A DNA stretch of 64,000 nucleotides from Fluviicola sp. Lineage in GTDB: Bacteria > Bacteroidota > Bacteroidia > Flavobacteriales_D > Crocinitomicaceae. Shown piece after piece: positions 1-8,944 of this stretch (position 1 is its first letter; the number at the start of each line of letters is the position of its first letter). The notes below the pieces were generated by a model. It made no database searches. It saw only the letters and a program-made list of their open reading frames with translations, and had not been told where the DNA came from. The stretch spans positions 248,001 to 312,000 of the forward strand of contig NZ_JBCNJT010000001.1 of NCBI RefSeq assembly GCF_039596395.1, given 5' to 3'. The position numbers and the translations under genes were made by a program.

Positions 1-402
1 ATGAAAGCCATGCAACTGGCCATGGCCGAAGCACAACTCAATCCCGACCAGATTGATTACCTGAATGCTCACGCAACTTCAACTTCCGTCGGAGATTTAA
101 GTGAAATTGCGGCTATTCGTGCTGTTTTCGGGGAGAATAGTTCGCTGAGTGTCAGCGCTACGAAATCCATGACAGGGCATTTGCTTGGGGCTGCCGGGGC
201 CGTGGAAGCAATTCTTTCGATCAAGTCGATCACTGAGAAACTTATTCCGCCGACGATCAATCTGCATCAGCTGGATCCGGCAATTCCAGGTCAGTTGGAC
301 ATTGTACGGAATCAGGCCATCGAAAAAAATGTAAAAGTAGCGATGAGTAATACCTTCGGTTTCGGCGGACATAACGGAATTGTGATTTTCAAAGAAGTCT
401 GA
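1..402 (+). CDS. fabF: 3-oxoacyl-ACP synthase II (FabF-type), C-terminal part
   Basis: This is the C-terminal third of a thiolase-fold condensing enzyme of fatty-acid elongation, which joins malonyl-ACP to acyl-ACP in the cytoplasm. Two catalytic histidines are visible, in NAHATST (about residue 24) and KSMTGHLLGAAG (about residue 60). The C-terminal glycine-rich NTFGFGGHNG segment of the family is also present. The active-site cysteine half is missing because the gene starts upstream of the window; the ATG at base 1 is an internal methionine. A full-length homologue would be about 410 residues. Other KAS-I/II-like synthases, for example in aryl polyene or secondary lipid clusters, have the same motifs, so the exact pathway cannot be settled from this part. 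The stop codon is followed by about 110 bp without a gene. Confidence 0.88.
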   Translation: MKAMQLAMAEAQLNPDQIDYLNAHATSTSVGDLSEIAAIRAVFGENSSLSVSATKSMTGHLLGAAGAVEAILSIKSITEKLIPPTINLHQLDPAIPGQLDIVRNQAIEKNVKVAMSNTFGFGGHNGIVIFKEV

Positions 403-486
403 ACAGAATCAGGACACGATTAATTATCCGGGATGAAAATCACTCTCGATCCTTAAATCATTCATCATTGATAATTGGTAAAGTCG

Positions 487-494
487 TATATTTG
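487..494 (+). promoter_or_regulatory. Bacteroidota -7 promoter motif (TAnnTTTG)
   Basis: TATATTTG lies 19 bases before the AraC start codon. A TTG sits 16 bases upstream (468-470), near the expected -33 position. It fits the RpoD-type consensus of Bacteroidota. The assignment rests on motif match and position only. Confidence 0.4.
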
Positions 495-513
495 AAAAAC
501 ATAATTCTACGCC

Positions 514-1425
514 ATGAATGGGTTATTGACTTTACAGGAATTTTATGCCAGCATTTTGAACAAAGGAACAATGGAACAGTTTTCCCATTTGTCTAAAATG
601 AGCCATTTCAATGTCTTTAAGCGCGGACAAATCCAGTGTGCACGTATTACGGAGCTTCACCGGACCGACTTTCATAAGATTTCCCTGGTGGTGGGTGAAG
701 GAATTATTCATTTTGAAGACCGGAAAGTACCGATTTCAGGCAAAACACTGGTTTTTTACCACCGCAACGTGCCGCATGTCTGGGAACCGGTTTCCGAAGA
801 CCAGCAGGGATATTTCTGCCTGTTCAACAGCCATTTTATCGAGACATTTTTGCTGGACACGGTTTTCCGGGATACACCGCTCATGAATATGATCATGAAC
901 CCGGTTTATCCGTTGTCGGATGCGGAGGCCCGAATATTTGAACTGATTTTCGAGCGAATGCACGATGAAATGGAAGGCGATTACGAAAAGAAGTACGAAG
1001 TGATCGTTCATTATTTACACCTTTTATTGCATGAAACAAATAAGTTGTGCACGCTCAACGGAGGTGATAAGAAACCTCAGGCTTCCGTCGTATTAACCGC
1101 TTTATTCATGGAAATGCTGGAAAGACAATTCCCGATCGATTCTTCCGATCAATCCTTGTCACTGAAAAAACCAAGCGATTTTGCAGAGAAATTATCCATC
1201 CATGTCAATCACCTGAACCGTTCCATTAAGGAAGTAACGGGTAGAAGCACTACCGAGATTATTTCTTCCAGGTTGGCAAACGAAGCCAAGGCATTATTGC
1301 GCCATACAGATAGCTCTGTTGCTGAAATTGCCTACACATTGGGTTTCGAACATCCCTCCAATTTCAATAACTTTTTCAAGAAACAAACACGGCTAACTCC
1401 CAAATCGTTCAGAGCGGAGATTTAG
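514..1425 (+). CDS. AraC-family transcriptional regulator
   Basis: A 303-residue protein with an N-terminal cupin-like sensing region (about 30-130) and a C-terminal AraC DNA-binding domain (about 205-303). The final part carries the second helix-turn-helix, with VAEIAYTLGFEHPSNFNNFFKK followed by the usual TPKSFR ending. It lies 182 bp upstream of, and in the same direction as, the RND efflux operon, so it is a reasonable local regulator of those pumps (inference). The ligand is unknown. The ATG at 514 is supported by an upstream TAnnTTTG motif at 487-494. Confidence 0.9.
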   Translation: MNGLLTLQEFYASILNKGTMEQFSHLSKMSHFNVFKRGQIQCARITELHRTDFHKISLVVGEGIIHFEDRKVPISGKTLVFYHRNVPHVWEPVSEDQQGYFCLFNSHFIETFLLDTVFRDTPLMNMIMNPVYPLSDAEARIFELIFERMHDEMEGDYEKKYEVIVHYLHLLLHETNKLCTLNGGDKKPQASVVLTALFMEMLERQFPIDSSDQSLSLKKPSDFAEKLSIHVNHLNRSIKEVTGRSTTEIISSRLANEAKALLRHTDSSVAEIAYTLGFEHPSNFNNFFKKQTRLTPKSFRAEI

Positions 1426-1607
1426 TTAAAAAATGTAAAATGTTTGATTTTAATAATTAATTGCATGAATTGAATAAGTTTTTGCGGAGACTTTGAAAGA
1501 TCTTTGCTGCAGAATTTGACCAAATAGTTAAACCAGTAACAAAGATTCGGATTCCGGCTCACACGATTTACCCCACTGGCCGGAGTTTCAAAAAAAGACA
1601 AAAATTT

Positions 1608-2768
1608 ATGATTGCAAAAAGAACAAACCACTTATTGGCGGCACTGTCGCTGGTACTTTTATCTTCCTGTAGTTCGGAAGAAGCGCCTGCTCCGGTCGGC
1701 GGGATTAAACCATACCAGGTATTGGAGATCGAACAACAAAATACAACTATTGAAACAACTTATCCCGCAGTCTTAGAAGGAGTAGAGAATGTGGATATTC
1801 ATCCTAAAATTGACGGATTCGTAGAGAAAATAGCGGTAGATGAAGGCCAGTTCGTGAAGAAAGGACAATTATTATTCACCATTTCCGCTCCGCAATACGA
1901 GCAATTGGTTCGCACGGCAAGAGCAGCCGTTAAAAGTTCAGAAGCAGCAGTAAGCGTGGCTCGTTTACAGGTTCAGAAAACCAAATCATTGGTAGACAAG
2001 AACATTGTAAATAAGTACGAATTGCAGGAAGCGGATCTGACCTTGCAAACGCGATTGGCCGAATTGGCACAGGCGGAAGCAAACCTGGTAAATGCCAATG
2101 TGAATTTGGGATATACCCGCATTTCAAGCCCGGTTGACGGGGTGATCGGAAGTTTGACTTTCAAGCCGGGAAGTTTGGTGTCGAGCAATATGACCAAACC
2201 GCTGACAACCGTTTCCAATATCACAAATATCTATGCGTATTTTTCCATGAATGAGAAACAGTTGTTGGAGTTCATCCGCAACACCAAAGGTGCGGATTTC
2301 AAAGCGAAAATTGCCAATTTACCACCAGTATCGCTGGTACTTTCCGACGGCTCCGTTTACCCGGAAAAAGGGACCATCGGTTCTATCAACGGATTAATCG
2401 ATCAGCAAACGGGAGCGGCAAGAATCCGTGCTACCTTCTCCAATAAACTGAATTTATTGCGAAGCGGCGGAAGCGCTCAAATCCGTATCCCGCAGGAAAT
2501 TTCAAATGGTTTCCTCATTCCGCAGCGTGCAGTTGCAGATATCCAGGGGAAGAAATTTGTCTACATAGTGGGCAAAGGCGGAACGATCAGCATGACCAAT
2601 GTAGAAGTGATGGAAGCAACCAGCGGACATTTCTACATCGTGACAAAAGGAGTGAAACTGAAAGACTCCGTGGTGCTGGAAGGAATCCAGTTCCTGAAAG
2701 ACGGAATGAAGATCAAGCCGGTGAAAGCCGATCCGAAAGCCATTTATGCAGAATTGAATCAACAATAA
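1608..2768 (+). CDS. RND efflux periplasmic adaptor (membrane fusion) lipoprotein
   Basis: The adaptor links the inner-membrane pump to the outer-membrane channel of a tripartite drug/solvent exporter. The N-terminus is a lipoprotein signal with lipobox LLSSC (Cys about residue 21), so the protein is probably anchored in a membrane facing the periplasm. A biotinyl/lipoyl-like half motif (VDEGQFVKKGQLLF) and the returning half (ISSPVDGVIG) flank an alpha-helical hairpin at about residues 100-165. These are followed by the beta-barrel and membrane-proximal domains. The length of 386 residues is normal for AcrA/MexA relatives. It is the first gene of a three-gene operon, 37 bp before the permease. 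Confidence 0.94.
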   Translation: MIAKRTNHLLAALSLVLLSSCSSEEAPAPVGGIKPYQVLEIEQQNTTIETTYPAVLEGVENVDIHPKIDGFVEKIAVDEGQFVKKGQLLFTISAPQYEQLVRTARAAVKSSEAAVSVARLQVQKTKSLVDKNIVNKYELQEADLTLQTRLAELAQAEANLVNANVNLGYTRISSPVDGVIGSLTFKPGSLVSSNMTKPLTTVSNITNIYAYFSMNEKQLLEFIRNTKGADFKAKIANLPPVSLVLSDGSVYPEKGTIGSINGLIDQQTGAARIRATFSNKLNLLRSGGSAQIRIPQEISNGFLIPQRAVADIQGKKFVYIVGKGGTISMTNVEVMEATSGHFYIVTKGVKLKDSVVLEGIQFLKDGMKIKPVKADPKAIYAELNQQ

Positions 2769-2805
2769 GATTCGTCGAATACTCATCCAATTTTAAGTAC
2801 GAATT

Positions 2806-5800
2806 ATGTTTAAGAAATTCATCGAAAAACCCGTATTATCTACGGTGATCTCGGTATTGATCGTGATTCTCGGAATTCTCGGCCTGGTAGCCATTCCGGT
2901 TTCGCAATACCCGGATATCGCACCGCCAACTGTCCAGGTTTCTGCTTCCTACCAGGGAGCGAACGCCGACGTGGTGCTCAATAACGTGGTTATTCCGCTC
3001 GAAGAACAAATCAACGGGGTGGAAGATATGACCTACATGACTTCTACTGCCGGAAACGACGGAACAGCAACCATCACGGTTTATTTCAAATTGGGAACAA
3101 ATCCCGATCTGGCGGCTGTAAACGTGCAGAACCGTGTTTCACGGGCTACCAGTTTGCTTCCTGCCGAAGTAAACAGGGCGGGAGTTGTAACAACCAAACG
3201 CCAGGCGAGTAACTTGCTGATCTTTAACTTGTACAGTGAAGATTCAACTTACGACCAGACTTTCCTTCAAAACTATGCAAACATCAACCTGATTCCGCAG
3301 ATCAAACGGATCAAGGGAGTCGGGGATGCAACGGCTTTCGGTTTGATGGACTATTCCATGCGTATCTGGCTGAAACCGGATGTGATGGCGAGTTACGGGC
3401 TTGTTCCTGATGACGTCAACAAAGCATTGGCCGAGCAAAACATCGAAGCTGCACCGGGACAATTCGGTGAACAGGGAGATCAAAGTTACCAGTACACCAT
3501 TAAGTACAAAGGCCGTTTGAAGGAAGAAACCGAATTCAGCGATATCGTGATTCGCGTCGGAGAAGGAGGCGAAGTGTTGCGCCTGAAAGACATTGCACGC
3601 ATCGAGTTAGGTGCTCAAAGTTATGGAAGTTCGGTTCGTGTGAACGGGAAATTCGGTCTGGGAGTTGCCGTAAACCAAACAGCAGGTTCGAACGCCCAGG
3701 AAGTAATCGAAGGAACTTTGAAAGTATTGGACGATGCACAGGCTTCTTTCCCGAAAGGTGTGAAGTATACAACTATCGTGAATGTTAACGACTTCCTCGA
3801 TGCATCCATTGAAAAAGTATTCCATACGCTGATCGAAGCATTTATCCTGGTGTTCCTGGTAGTATTCCTGTTCTTACAGGATTTCCGTTCGACCTTAATT
3901 CCGGCGATCAGTGTTCCGGTAGCTATTATCGGTACATTCTTCTTCCTGAACCTCTTTGGTTTCAGTATCAACTTATTGACATTATTCGCCCTGGTACTGG
4001 CGATCGGTATTGTAGTGGATGACGCGATCGTGGTTGTGGAAGCCGTTCACGCAAAACTGGATCAGGGATACAAATCATCCAAAAAAGCAACCATTGACGC
4101 CATGGACGAGATCACCGGCGCAATCGTTTCCATCACATTGGTCATGGCCGCAGTGTTCGTTCCGGTAAGTTTTATCCAGGGATCTACGGGTGTTTTCTAC
4201 AAGCAATTCGGGTTAACACTAGCCATTTCCATTATCCTTTCAGCTGTAAACGCATTGACCCTGAGTCCGGCTTTATGTGCTTTGTTATTGAAACCGCATA
4301 AAGATACACACGGTCAAAAGCAAACCTTTATGATGCGTTTCAATACGGCGTTCAATACGTCCTTCGGGAAACTAACCGATCGTTACAAGCGCATCGTTTC
4401 CTTCTTCAGCAGAAAGAAATGGATGGTGGTTGCAATCCTGTTGATCTTCACCGGCCTGTTGGTTTGGGGAATGAAAACCACCCCGAAAGGATTCGTTCCG
4501 GCAGAAGATATGGGAACTATTTTCTCCGATATCACGCTTGCTCCGGGAACCTCCCAGGAACGCACGGAAGAAGTACTGACGGAAATCGACAACATTGTAC
4601 GTTCGGTTCCGGAAACCAAATTCACCCTGCGGGTAGTCGGCCGCTCCATCATTTCCGGTGCGGGTAGTTCCTACGGAATGGTATTGGCCCGCATGAAGTT
4701 GTGGGATGAACGCGACCGCGATGTGAAAACGGTCATTGAAGAGCTCTTCAAGAAAACAGCACATATCAAAGATGCGAAGATCATTTTCTTCTCCCCGCCG
4801 ACCATCCAGGGATTTGGTAACACCGCCGGATTTGAATTCCAGCTGCAGGATAAATCGGGCGGAGATATCAACGAATTCAATACCGTTGCACAGAATTTCC
4901 TTGGCGCATTGGCACAAAGACCGGAGATCCAGTATGCAACAACTTCATTCAACCCGAACTTCCCGCAATACCAGATCGATGTGAACGTGGTGAAAATCAA
5001 GCAGGCAGGTATGACCATGAATGACGTAATGAGCGTCTTGCAGGGATATTACGGGGGAGTTTATGCATCCAACTTCAATAAGTTCGGAAAGCAATACCGC
5101 GTGATTTACCAGTCGGAACCCGGCAGCAGAAAAAACCTGGAAAGTTTGAATTCGATCTACGTAAGAAATGCAAACGGAGAAATGGCGCCGATCTCGGAGT
5201 TTATTACGATGAAACAGGTATACGGCCCGCAGGTGATTTCCCGCTTTAACTTGTTTACGGCAATTGCTGTTACCGGTGTACCGAACAAAGGATTCAGTTC
5301 CGGAGACGCTATGAAAGCCATTGAAGAAGTGGCGCAAACAAGCCTTCCGGCTGGATATTCCTACGAATATTCCGGTTTGACACGGGAAGAAAGTGCGGGT
5401 GGAAATCAGACTTTGTACATCTTCTTGCTGGTAATCGTATTCGTTTACTTCCTGTTAAGTGCACAATACGAAAGTTACATCCTGCCGCTTGCGGTATTGA
5501 TCTCTCTTCCGATCGGTTTATCCGGAGTATTCATCTTCGATAAGCTGTTTGAAGTAGACAACAACATCTATACACAGATTACGATCGTAATGCTCGTGGG
5601 ATTATTGGCGAAAAATGCCATCCTGATCGTGGAATACGCAGTGGAAAGAAGAAGGCACGGAATGAGCATCGTTGAAGCAGCGGTAAGCGGTGCGACTGCT
5701 CGTTTAAGACCGATCTTGATGACCTCTTTTGCATTCATTTTCGGGTTGTTGCCGCTGATGCTTTCAACCGGGGTTGGGGCAGCAGGAAACACTTCCATCG

Positions 5801-5946
5801 GAACGGGAGCTGTAGGAGGAATGCTGGTAGGAACACTTTTCGGAGTACTCGTTATCCCGATCCTGTTCATTGTATTCCAGCGTTTGCAGGAAAGAGTGAA
5901 ACCTTTGCAACAGGAGGATGAAACAGAAGAAGAAATCGCACACTAA
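2806..5946 (+). CDS. RND multidrug efflux permease (HAE1, AcrB-like)
   Basis: Proton-driven inner-membrane pump, trimeric in known homologues. The 1046-residue length is typical. The N-terminal helix begins MFKKFIEKPVLSTVIS. TM4 carries the paired acidic proton-relay residues in GIVVDDAIVVVEA, and TM10 carries the lysine in GLLAKNAILIVEY, so the relay looks intact. Two large periplasmic loops lie between TM1-2 and TM7-8. The C-terminal helices include ARLRPILMTSFAFIFGLLPL. It sits between its adaptor and an outer-membrane factor. Substrates cannot be predicted from sequence. Confidence 0.96.
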   Translation: MFKKFIEKPVLSTVISVLIVILGILGLVAIPVSQYPDIAPPTVQVSASYQGANADVVLNNVVIPLEEQINGVEDMTYMTSTAGNDGTATITVYFKLGTNPDLAAVNVQNRVSRATSLLPAEVNRAGVVTTKRQASNLLIFNLYSEDSTYDQTFLQNYANINLIPQIKRIKGVGDATAFGLMDYSMRIWLKPDVMASYGLVPDDVNKALAEQNIEAAPGQFGEQGDQSYQYTIKYKGRLKEETEFSDIVIRVGEGGEVLRLKDIARIELGAQSYGSSVRVNGKFGLGVAVNQTAGSNAQEVIEGTLKVLDDAQASFPKGVKYTTIVNVNDFLDASIEKVFHTLIEAFILVFLVVFLFLQDFRSTLIPAISVPVAIIGTFFFLNLFGFSINLLTLFALVLAIGIVVDDAIVVVEAVHAKLDQGYKSSKKATIDAMDEITGAIVSITLVMAAVFVPVSFIQGSTGVFYKQFGLTLAISIILSAVNALTLSPALCALLLKPHKDTHGQKQTFMMRFNTAFNTSFGKLTDRYKRIVSFFSRKKWMVVAILLIFTGLLVWGMKTTPKGFVPAEDMGTIFSDITLAPGTSQERTEEVLTEIDNIVRSVPETKFTLRVVGRSIISGAGSSYGMVLARMKLWDERDRDVKTVIEELFKKTAHIKDAKIIFFSPPTIQGFGNTAGFEFQLQDKSGGDINEFNTVAQNFLGALAQRPEIQYATTSFNPNFPQYQIDVNVVKIKQAGMTMNDVMSVLQGYYGGVYASNFNKFGKQYRVIYQSEPGSRKNLESLNSIYVRNANGEMAPISEFITMKQVYGPQVISRFNLFTAIAVTGVPNKGFSSGDAMKAIEEVAQTSLPAGYSYEYSGLTREESAGGNQTLYIFLLVIVFVYFLLSAQYESYILPLAVLISLPIGLSGVFIFDKLFEVDNNIYTQITIVMLVGLLAKNAILIVEYAVERRRHGMSIVEAAVSGATARLRPILMTSFAFIFGLLPLMLSTGVGAAGNTSIGTGAVGGMLVGTLFGVLVIPILFIVFQRLQERVKPLQQEDETEEEIAH

Positions 5947-5947
5947 A

Positions 5948-7357
5948 ATGAAACCATTCATGAAAAAGAATCACATTATACATACCGTTCTATTCGCAGG
6001 TATCCTTCTTGTTTCAAGTTGTGTGACTACGCGCTATGAACGTCCGGAAATGAATACCGCGAATTTGTACCGCGATAACACATCGGAAGACACTACTTCC
6101 ATGGCCGACCTGGAATGGAAAAAACTGTTTTCAGATCCGGTTTTGCATGATTTAATTGAAAAAGGGCTGGCAAACAACCTGAACCTGAAACAAGCCGTGG
6201 AGCGCATCAATATCAGTCAGGCATATTTGAAACAAAGTAAAATGGCCTTTTTGCCAAGTTTGCAATTGGATATTACTTCCACGGATGCGAAGCAATCCGG
6301 TCGTGCGATCAATGCACCGGCTGGTTTTATTAAACTCACGACGCATACAAACCGCATTCAATTGGGAACATCCTGGGAAGCGGACATCTGGGGAAAACTG
6401 AGAAGTGCGAAACGCGGGGCAATTGCAGGAATGCTGCAAAGTGATGCTTCCAAACGCGCTGTTCAAACCCAATTGATTGCAGACATTGCCAATACGTATT
6501 ACAACCTGCTGGCTTTTGATATGCAGTTGAAAATTACGCAGGAAACCATCGAATTGCGCAAGAAAGAAGTGGAAACACTGACCGCTTTGCAGGAATCCGG
6601 GAAAGTGACCAGTGCAGAAGTACTGCAAAGTCAGGCAAACCAGTATGCGGCAGAAGTCATGGTGCCGGAATTGCAAAACCAGATCTGGCAGGCAGAAAAC
6701 CTGTTGAACTACCTCCTGGCACGTGGCCCGGAGAAAATTTCCCGTGCTACGCTGGAGGAGCAAGTGATCTACACCGACCTGCGTTTGGGAGTTTCTTCCC
6801 AATTATTGAAAAACAGGCCGGATGTACAGGAAGCGGAATATGCCTTTATCCAGGCTTTTGAAAACACGAACGTGGCAAAGACTTATTTCTATCCGTCATT
6901 AACCCTCACGGCAAACGGAGGATTTGCAAGTTTCAAAATCCAGGACCTGTTCAGTCAGTCCATTTTCTATAACATCATTGGTGGTTTAACCCAGCCGATA
7001 TTTAACAGAGGTCAGAACAAAGCGCGTTTGAGAACAGCGAAGGCGGAGCAGCAGATTGCATTCTACAATTTCCAGGATGTGATTTTGCGAAGTGGGATGG
7101 AAGTCTCAAACGCGCTTTATGCCTACCAGAATGCCACGGAAAGAGAGCGTATCCGTAAATTGCAGATCGAATCCCTGACTACGGCCGTAGAAAACACGCA
7201 GGAATTGCTGAGCAACCGCAACGAAACCAATTATACGGATGTATTGAGCTCCGAACAAAACCTGATTGCTGCCCAAATGAACGGTATCAATGACAAGTTG
7301 AGCCAGTTGCAATCCGTTGTGAATTTGTACAGGGCACTTGGAGGAGGCTGGAAATAA
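5948..7357 (+). CDS. RND efflux outer-membrane factor lipoprotein (TolC/OprM-like)
   Basis: Outer-membrane channel of the tripartite pump. The lipobox LLVSSC supports lipid anchoring, as in OprM/CusC-type factors. Two repeated helical/beta halves follow, including the typical VQTQLIADIANTYYNLLAFD segment and, in the second half, LLKNRPDVQEAEY. The length is about 469 residues. I chose the ATG at 5948, directly after the permease stop at 5946. An in-frame ATG at 5918 would overlap the permease by 29 bp and add a lysine-rich stretch before the signal peptide; an ATG at 5960 is another option. It is the last gene of the operon, followed by a long palindrome at 7366-7403. Confidence 0.93.
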   Translation: MKPFMKKNHIIHTVLFAGILLVSSCVTTRYERPEMNTANLYRDNTSEDTTSMADLEWKKLFSDPVLHDLIEKGLANNLNLKQAVERINISQAYLKQSKMAFLPSLQLDITSTDAKQSGRAINAPAGFIKLTTHTNRIQLGTSWEADIWGKLRSAKRGAIAGMLQSDASKRAVQTQLIADIANTYYNLLAFDMQLKITQETIELRKKEVETLTALQESGKVTSAEVLQSQANQYAAEVMVPELQNQIWQAENLLNYLLARGPEKISRATLEEQVIYTDLRLGVSSQLLKNRPDVQEAEYAFIQAFENTNVAKTYFYPSLTLTANGGFASFKIQDLFSQSIFYNIIGGLTQPIFNRGQNKARLRTAKAEQQIAFYNFQDVILRSGMEVSNALYAYQNATERERIRKLQIESLTTAVENTQELLSNRNETNYTDVLSSEQNLIAAQMNGINDKLSQLQSVVNLYRALGGGWK

Positions 7358-7365
7358 TTACGAAT

Positions 7366-7403
7366 AATATGCAGGCACGCGATTAATCGCGTGCCTGCAT
7401 ATT
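7366..7403. terminator. 38-bp perfect palindrome after the efflux operon
   Basis: Every base from 7366 to 7403 pairs with its partner around the centre ATTAAT. The core half-arm is GCAGGCACGCGATT. It would form a very stable hairpin and is followed by T-rich sequence, so it may end transcription of the efflux operon. Related palindromes occur at 15847-15874 and 45760-45785, which points to a dispersed repeat family rather than a one-off terminator. Confidence 0.75.
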
Positions 7404-7440
7404 TGTTTTGATTTGACATTCATAATTCGCAATTAGGACT

Positions 7441-7448
7441 TATATTTG
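7441..7448 (+). promoter_or_regulatory. -7 promoter motif (TAnnTTTG)
   Basis: TATATTTG lies 22 bases before the ATG of the small lipoprotein. A TTTG 25 bases upstream (7412-7415) is a little farther than the usual -33 spacing. Support is motif and position only. Confidence 0.4.
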
Positions 7449-7469
7449 GCTCAACTAATATTCAAATCA

Positions 7470-7850
7470 ATGAAAAATTTAAAACTAATTGCCCTGCTTG
7501 GATTGGGATTCATGACCATTCAATCTTGTTCAAAAGAGAGTGAATTGTGTCAGTGTACCGATATGGCTACTGAAATCCTGAAAGGTGAGCGTGAAAAGAA
7601 CTACGACGGAACTTTCCAGAAAAAATATTCGGAAGATCACAAAGCTGAAGAAGAAAAGTGTAAGAAAATTTACGAGAAAATGGGAACAGATAAAGCTTCC
7701 ATGGAGAAAACCCGTAAAGAAATGAAAGAATGCAGCGGTTACGATGCATTTGTAGACGAATCTGTGAAGCAATTGGAGAATTTCAAAAAACAAATGCCTT
7801 CCATGTCCAAAGAAATCGATGAATCTATCAAGCAAATGCGCGAGGAATAA
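7470..7850 (+). CDS. Small lipoprotein, charged helical, unknown function
   Basis: A 126-residue predicted lipoprotein. The start at 7470 gives a clean signal peptide (MKNLKLIALLGLGF) and lipobox IQSC, whereas the longer TTG start would spoil it. The mature part is very rich in Lys and Glu and looks helical or coiled-coil. It has paired cysteines near its start (ELCQCTD) and further cysteines in EEKCKK and KECSGY. I do not recognise a family. It stands alone between the efflux operon and a strong bidirectional terminator. Confidence 0.75.
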   Translation: MKNLKLIALLGLGFMTIQSCSKESELCQCTDMATEILKGEREKNYDGTFQKKYSEDHKAEEEKCKKIYEKMGTDKASMEKTRKEMKECSGYDAFVDESVKQLENFKKQMPSMSKEIDESIKQMREE

Positions 7851-7866
7851 AATTCATTGTTCAAAT

Positions 7867-7905
7867 AAAAAAATCCGGTTTCATCTGTTGAAACCGGATT
7901 TTTTT
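7867..7905. terminator. Bidirectional rho-independent terminator
   Basis: An 11-bp stem (ATCCGGTTTCA at 7873-7883 pairing with 7889-7899) with a 5-base loop is flanked by an A run before and a T run after. It can therefore stop transcription from both sides. It separates the plus-strand lipoprotein from the convergent minus-strand gene at 7955-8782. Confidence 0.88.
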
Positions 7906-7954
7906 GTTCCAATGGTTTAAATGGTTCAACATTTGAACCGTTGAACTATTTGAA

Positions 7955-8782
7955 CTATTTGAACTTTTTCCTCTGCGGCTCATAAATCCACCGCACAAAA
8001 AAACTGTACGAATCGTACCGCGTATCTGTCGGGATTCCTGCCACCAATCCCACTTTCGAAGTTTTTGAAACCGTTACCCGCATTTGCGGACGCAAAACCA
8101 CCGATGTAAAATCCCTTGCTGCCAGTGTATTCACTTCCAGTCCCACAACGCTTTTGGTAGCCGGTATCGCATAATGCACACTTCCGTTAATGTGTACATA
8201 AAACCCGGTATTTCCTGAGTGCATTTCCTTTTCCCACTCCGGGCCGGTTATAAGCATCGTGTGGATGTTATTCTTCCAGCTTTTTGCCAGTACCAGGAAC
8301 GGATGCATGAGATTGGCCCGCACGATTTGCTCCTTTCCGTACCTATTGAAAGAAGTCAGTTCGAACTCATTCAGGTAGCCGACAGCTGCCGAAGTATTGA
8401 ATCGCGGAGAAACCAGGAAGGTATACTGCGTGGCGAGTTTCAGTCCGTCCAGGCGATTTCCGGGAAGCGGCTCTTTTTGATCGCGTGAACCCATGGAAAA
8501 AGTGAAAGGGATTTCCACTTCGAACCCCAACCGGTTGACAGGAGCAAATTCGTATTCCACCAAAGTCGTCAATTCCACATGATCATTCAAATGAGCACTT
8601 CCAAACCCGATGTTCCATTCACGTTCTCCTTTTCGTGCGCCCAGGTCACGGATCAAATCCACATACAATGGTTCAATGTGTTTGACCTTTGCCGGAAGCG
8701 TTGTATCACGGGGTTGAGCGGTTGAATAAAAGCAATGGAACAGACTTGCAACTGCGAAAAACGAAACGAAAAATATTCTCAT
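7955..8782 (-). CDS. Predicted outer-membrane beta-barrel-like protein, unknown role
   Basis: About 275 residues. The start at 8782 gives a signal peptide (MRIFFVSFFAVASLFHCF); the earlier ATG at 8803 adds seven residues before it. The mature N-terminus contains EPLYVDLIRDLGARKGERE, then many amphipathic strands alternate with turns (EWNIGFGSAHLN, VELTTLVEYEF, GLKLATQYTFL) and end with FFVRWIYEPQRKKFK. This pattern suggests a small outer-membrane barrel. I do not recognise a characterised function. It is a single gene, convergent with the lipoprotein upstream and divergent from the flavoprotein at 8945. Confidence 0.65.
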   Translation of the reverse strand: MRIFFVSFFAVASLFHCFYSTAQPRDTTLPAKVKHIEPLYVDLIRDLGARKGEREWNIGFGSAHLNDHVELTTLVEYEFAPVNRLGFEVEIPFTFSMGSRDQKEPLPGNRLDGLKLATQYTFLVSPRFNTSAAVGYLNEFELTSFNRYGKEQIVRANLMHPFLVLAKSWKNNIHTMLITGPEWEKEMHSGNTGFYVHINGSVHYAIPATKSVVGLEVNTLAARDFTSVVLRPQMRVTVSKTSKVGLVAGIPTDTRYDSYSFFVRWIYEPQRKKFK

Positions 8783-8944
8783 AACCTGAATTTGATGAGA
8801 CAAAGCTCCGGCCCGAATCTGGAAAAAATCGGGAACATTTTGTACAACGGTAGAGCCGGAAAATTTTCCATCCCGACTTAGGCTGTTAAGCGATGGATTC
8901 TTTGTATTTTCGTTACTGACAAAACTGAAAGTAGTAAACGCTTC

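Noticed and set aside
1-3. ATG at base 1 as the true start of the fabF-like gene
   Set aside because: The visible part has only the second half of the enzyme; this methionine is internal.
4372-4917. 181-codon open frame on the minus strand inside the efflux permease
   Set aside because: It is antisense to a clear AcrB-like gene with intact motifs, and its protein looks random.
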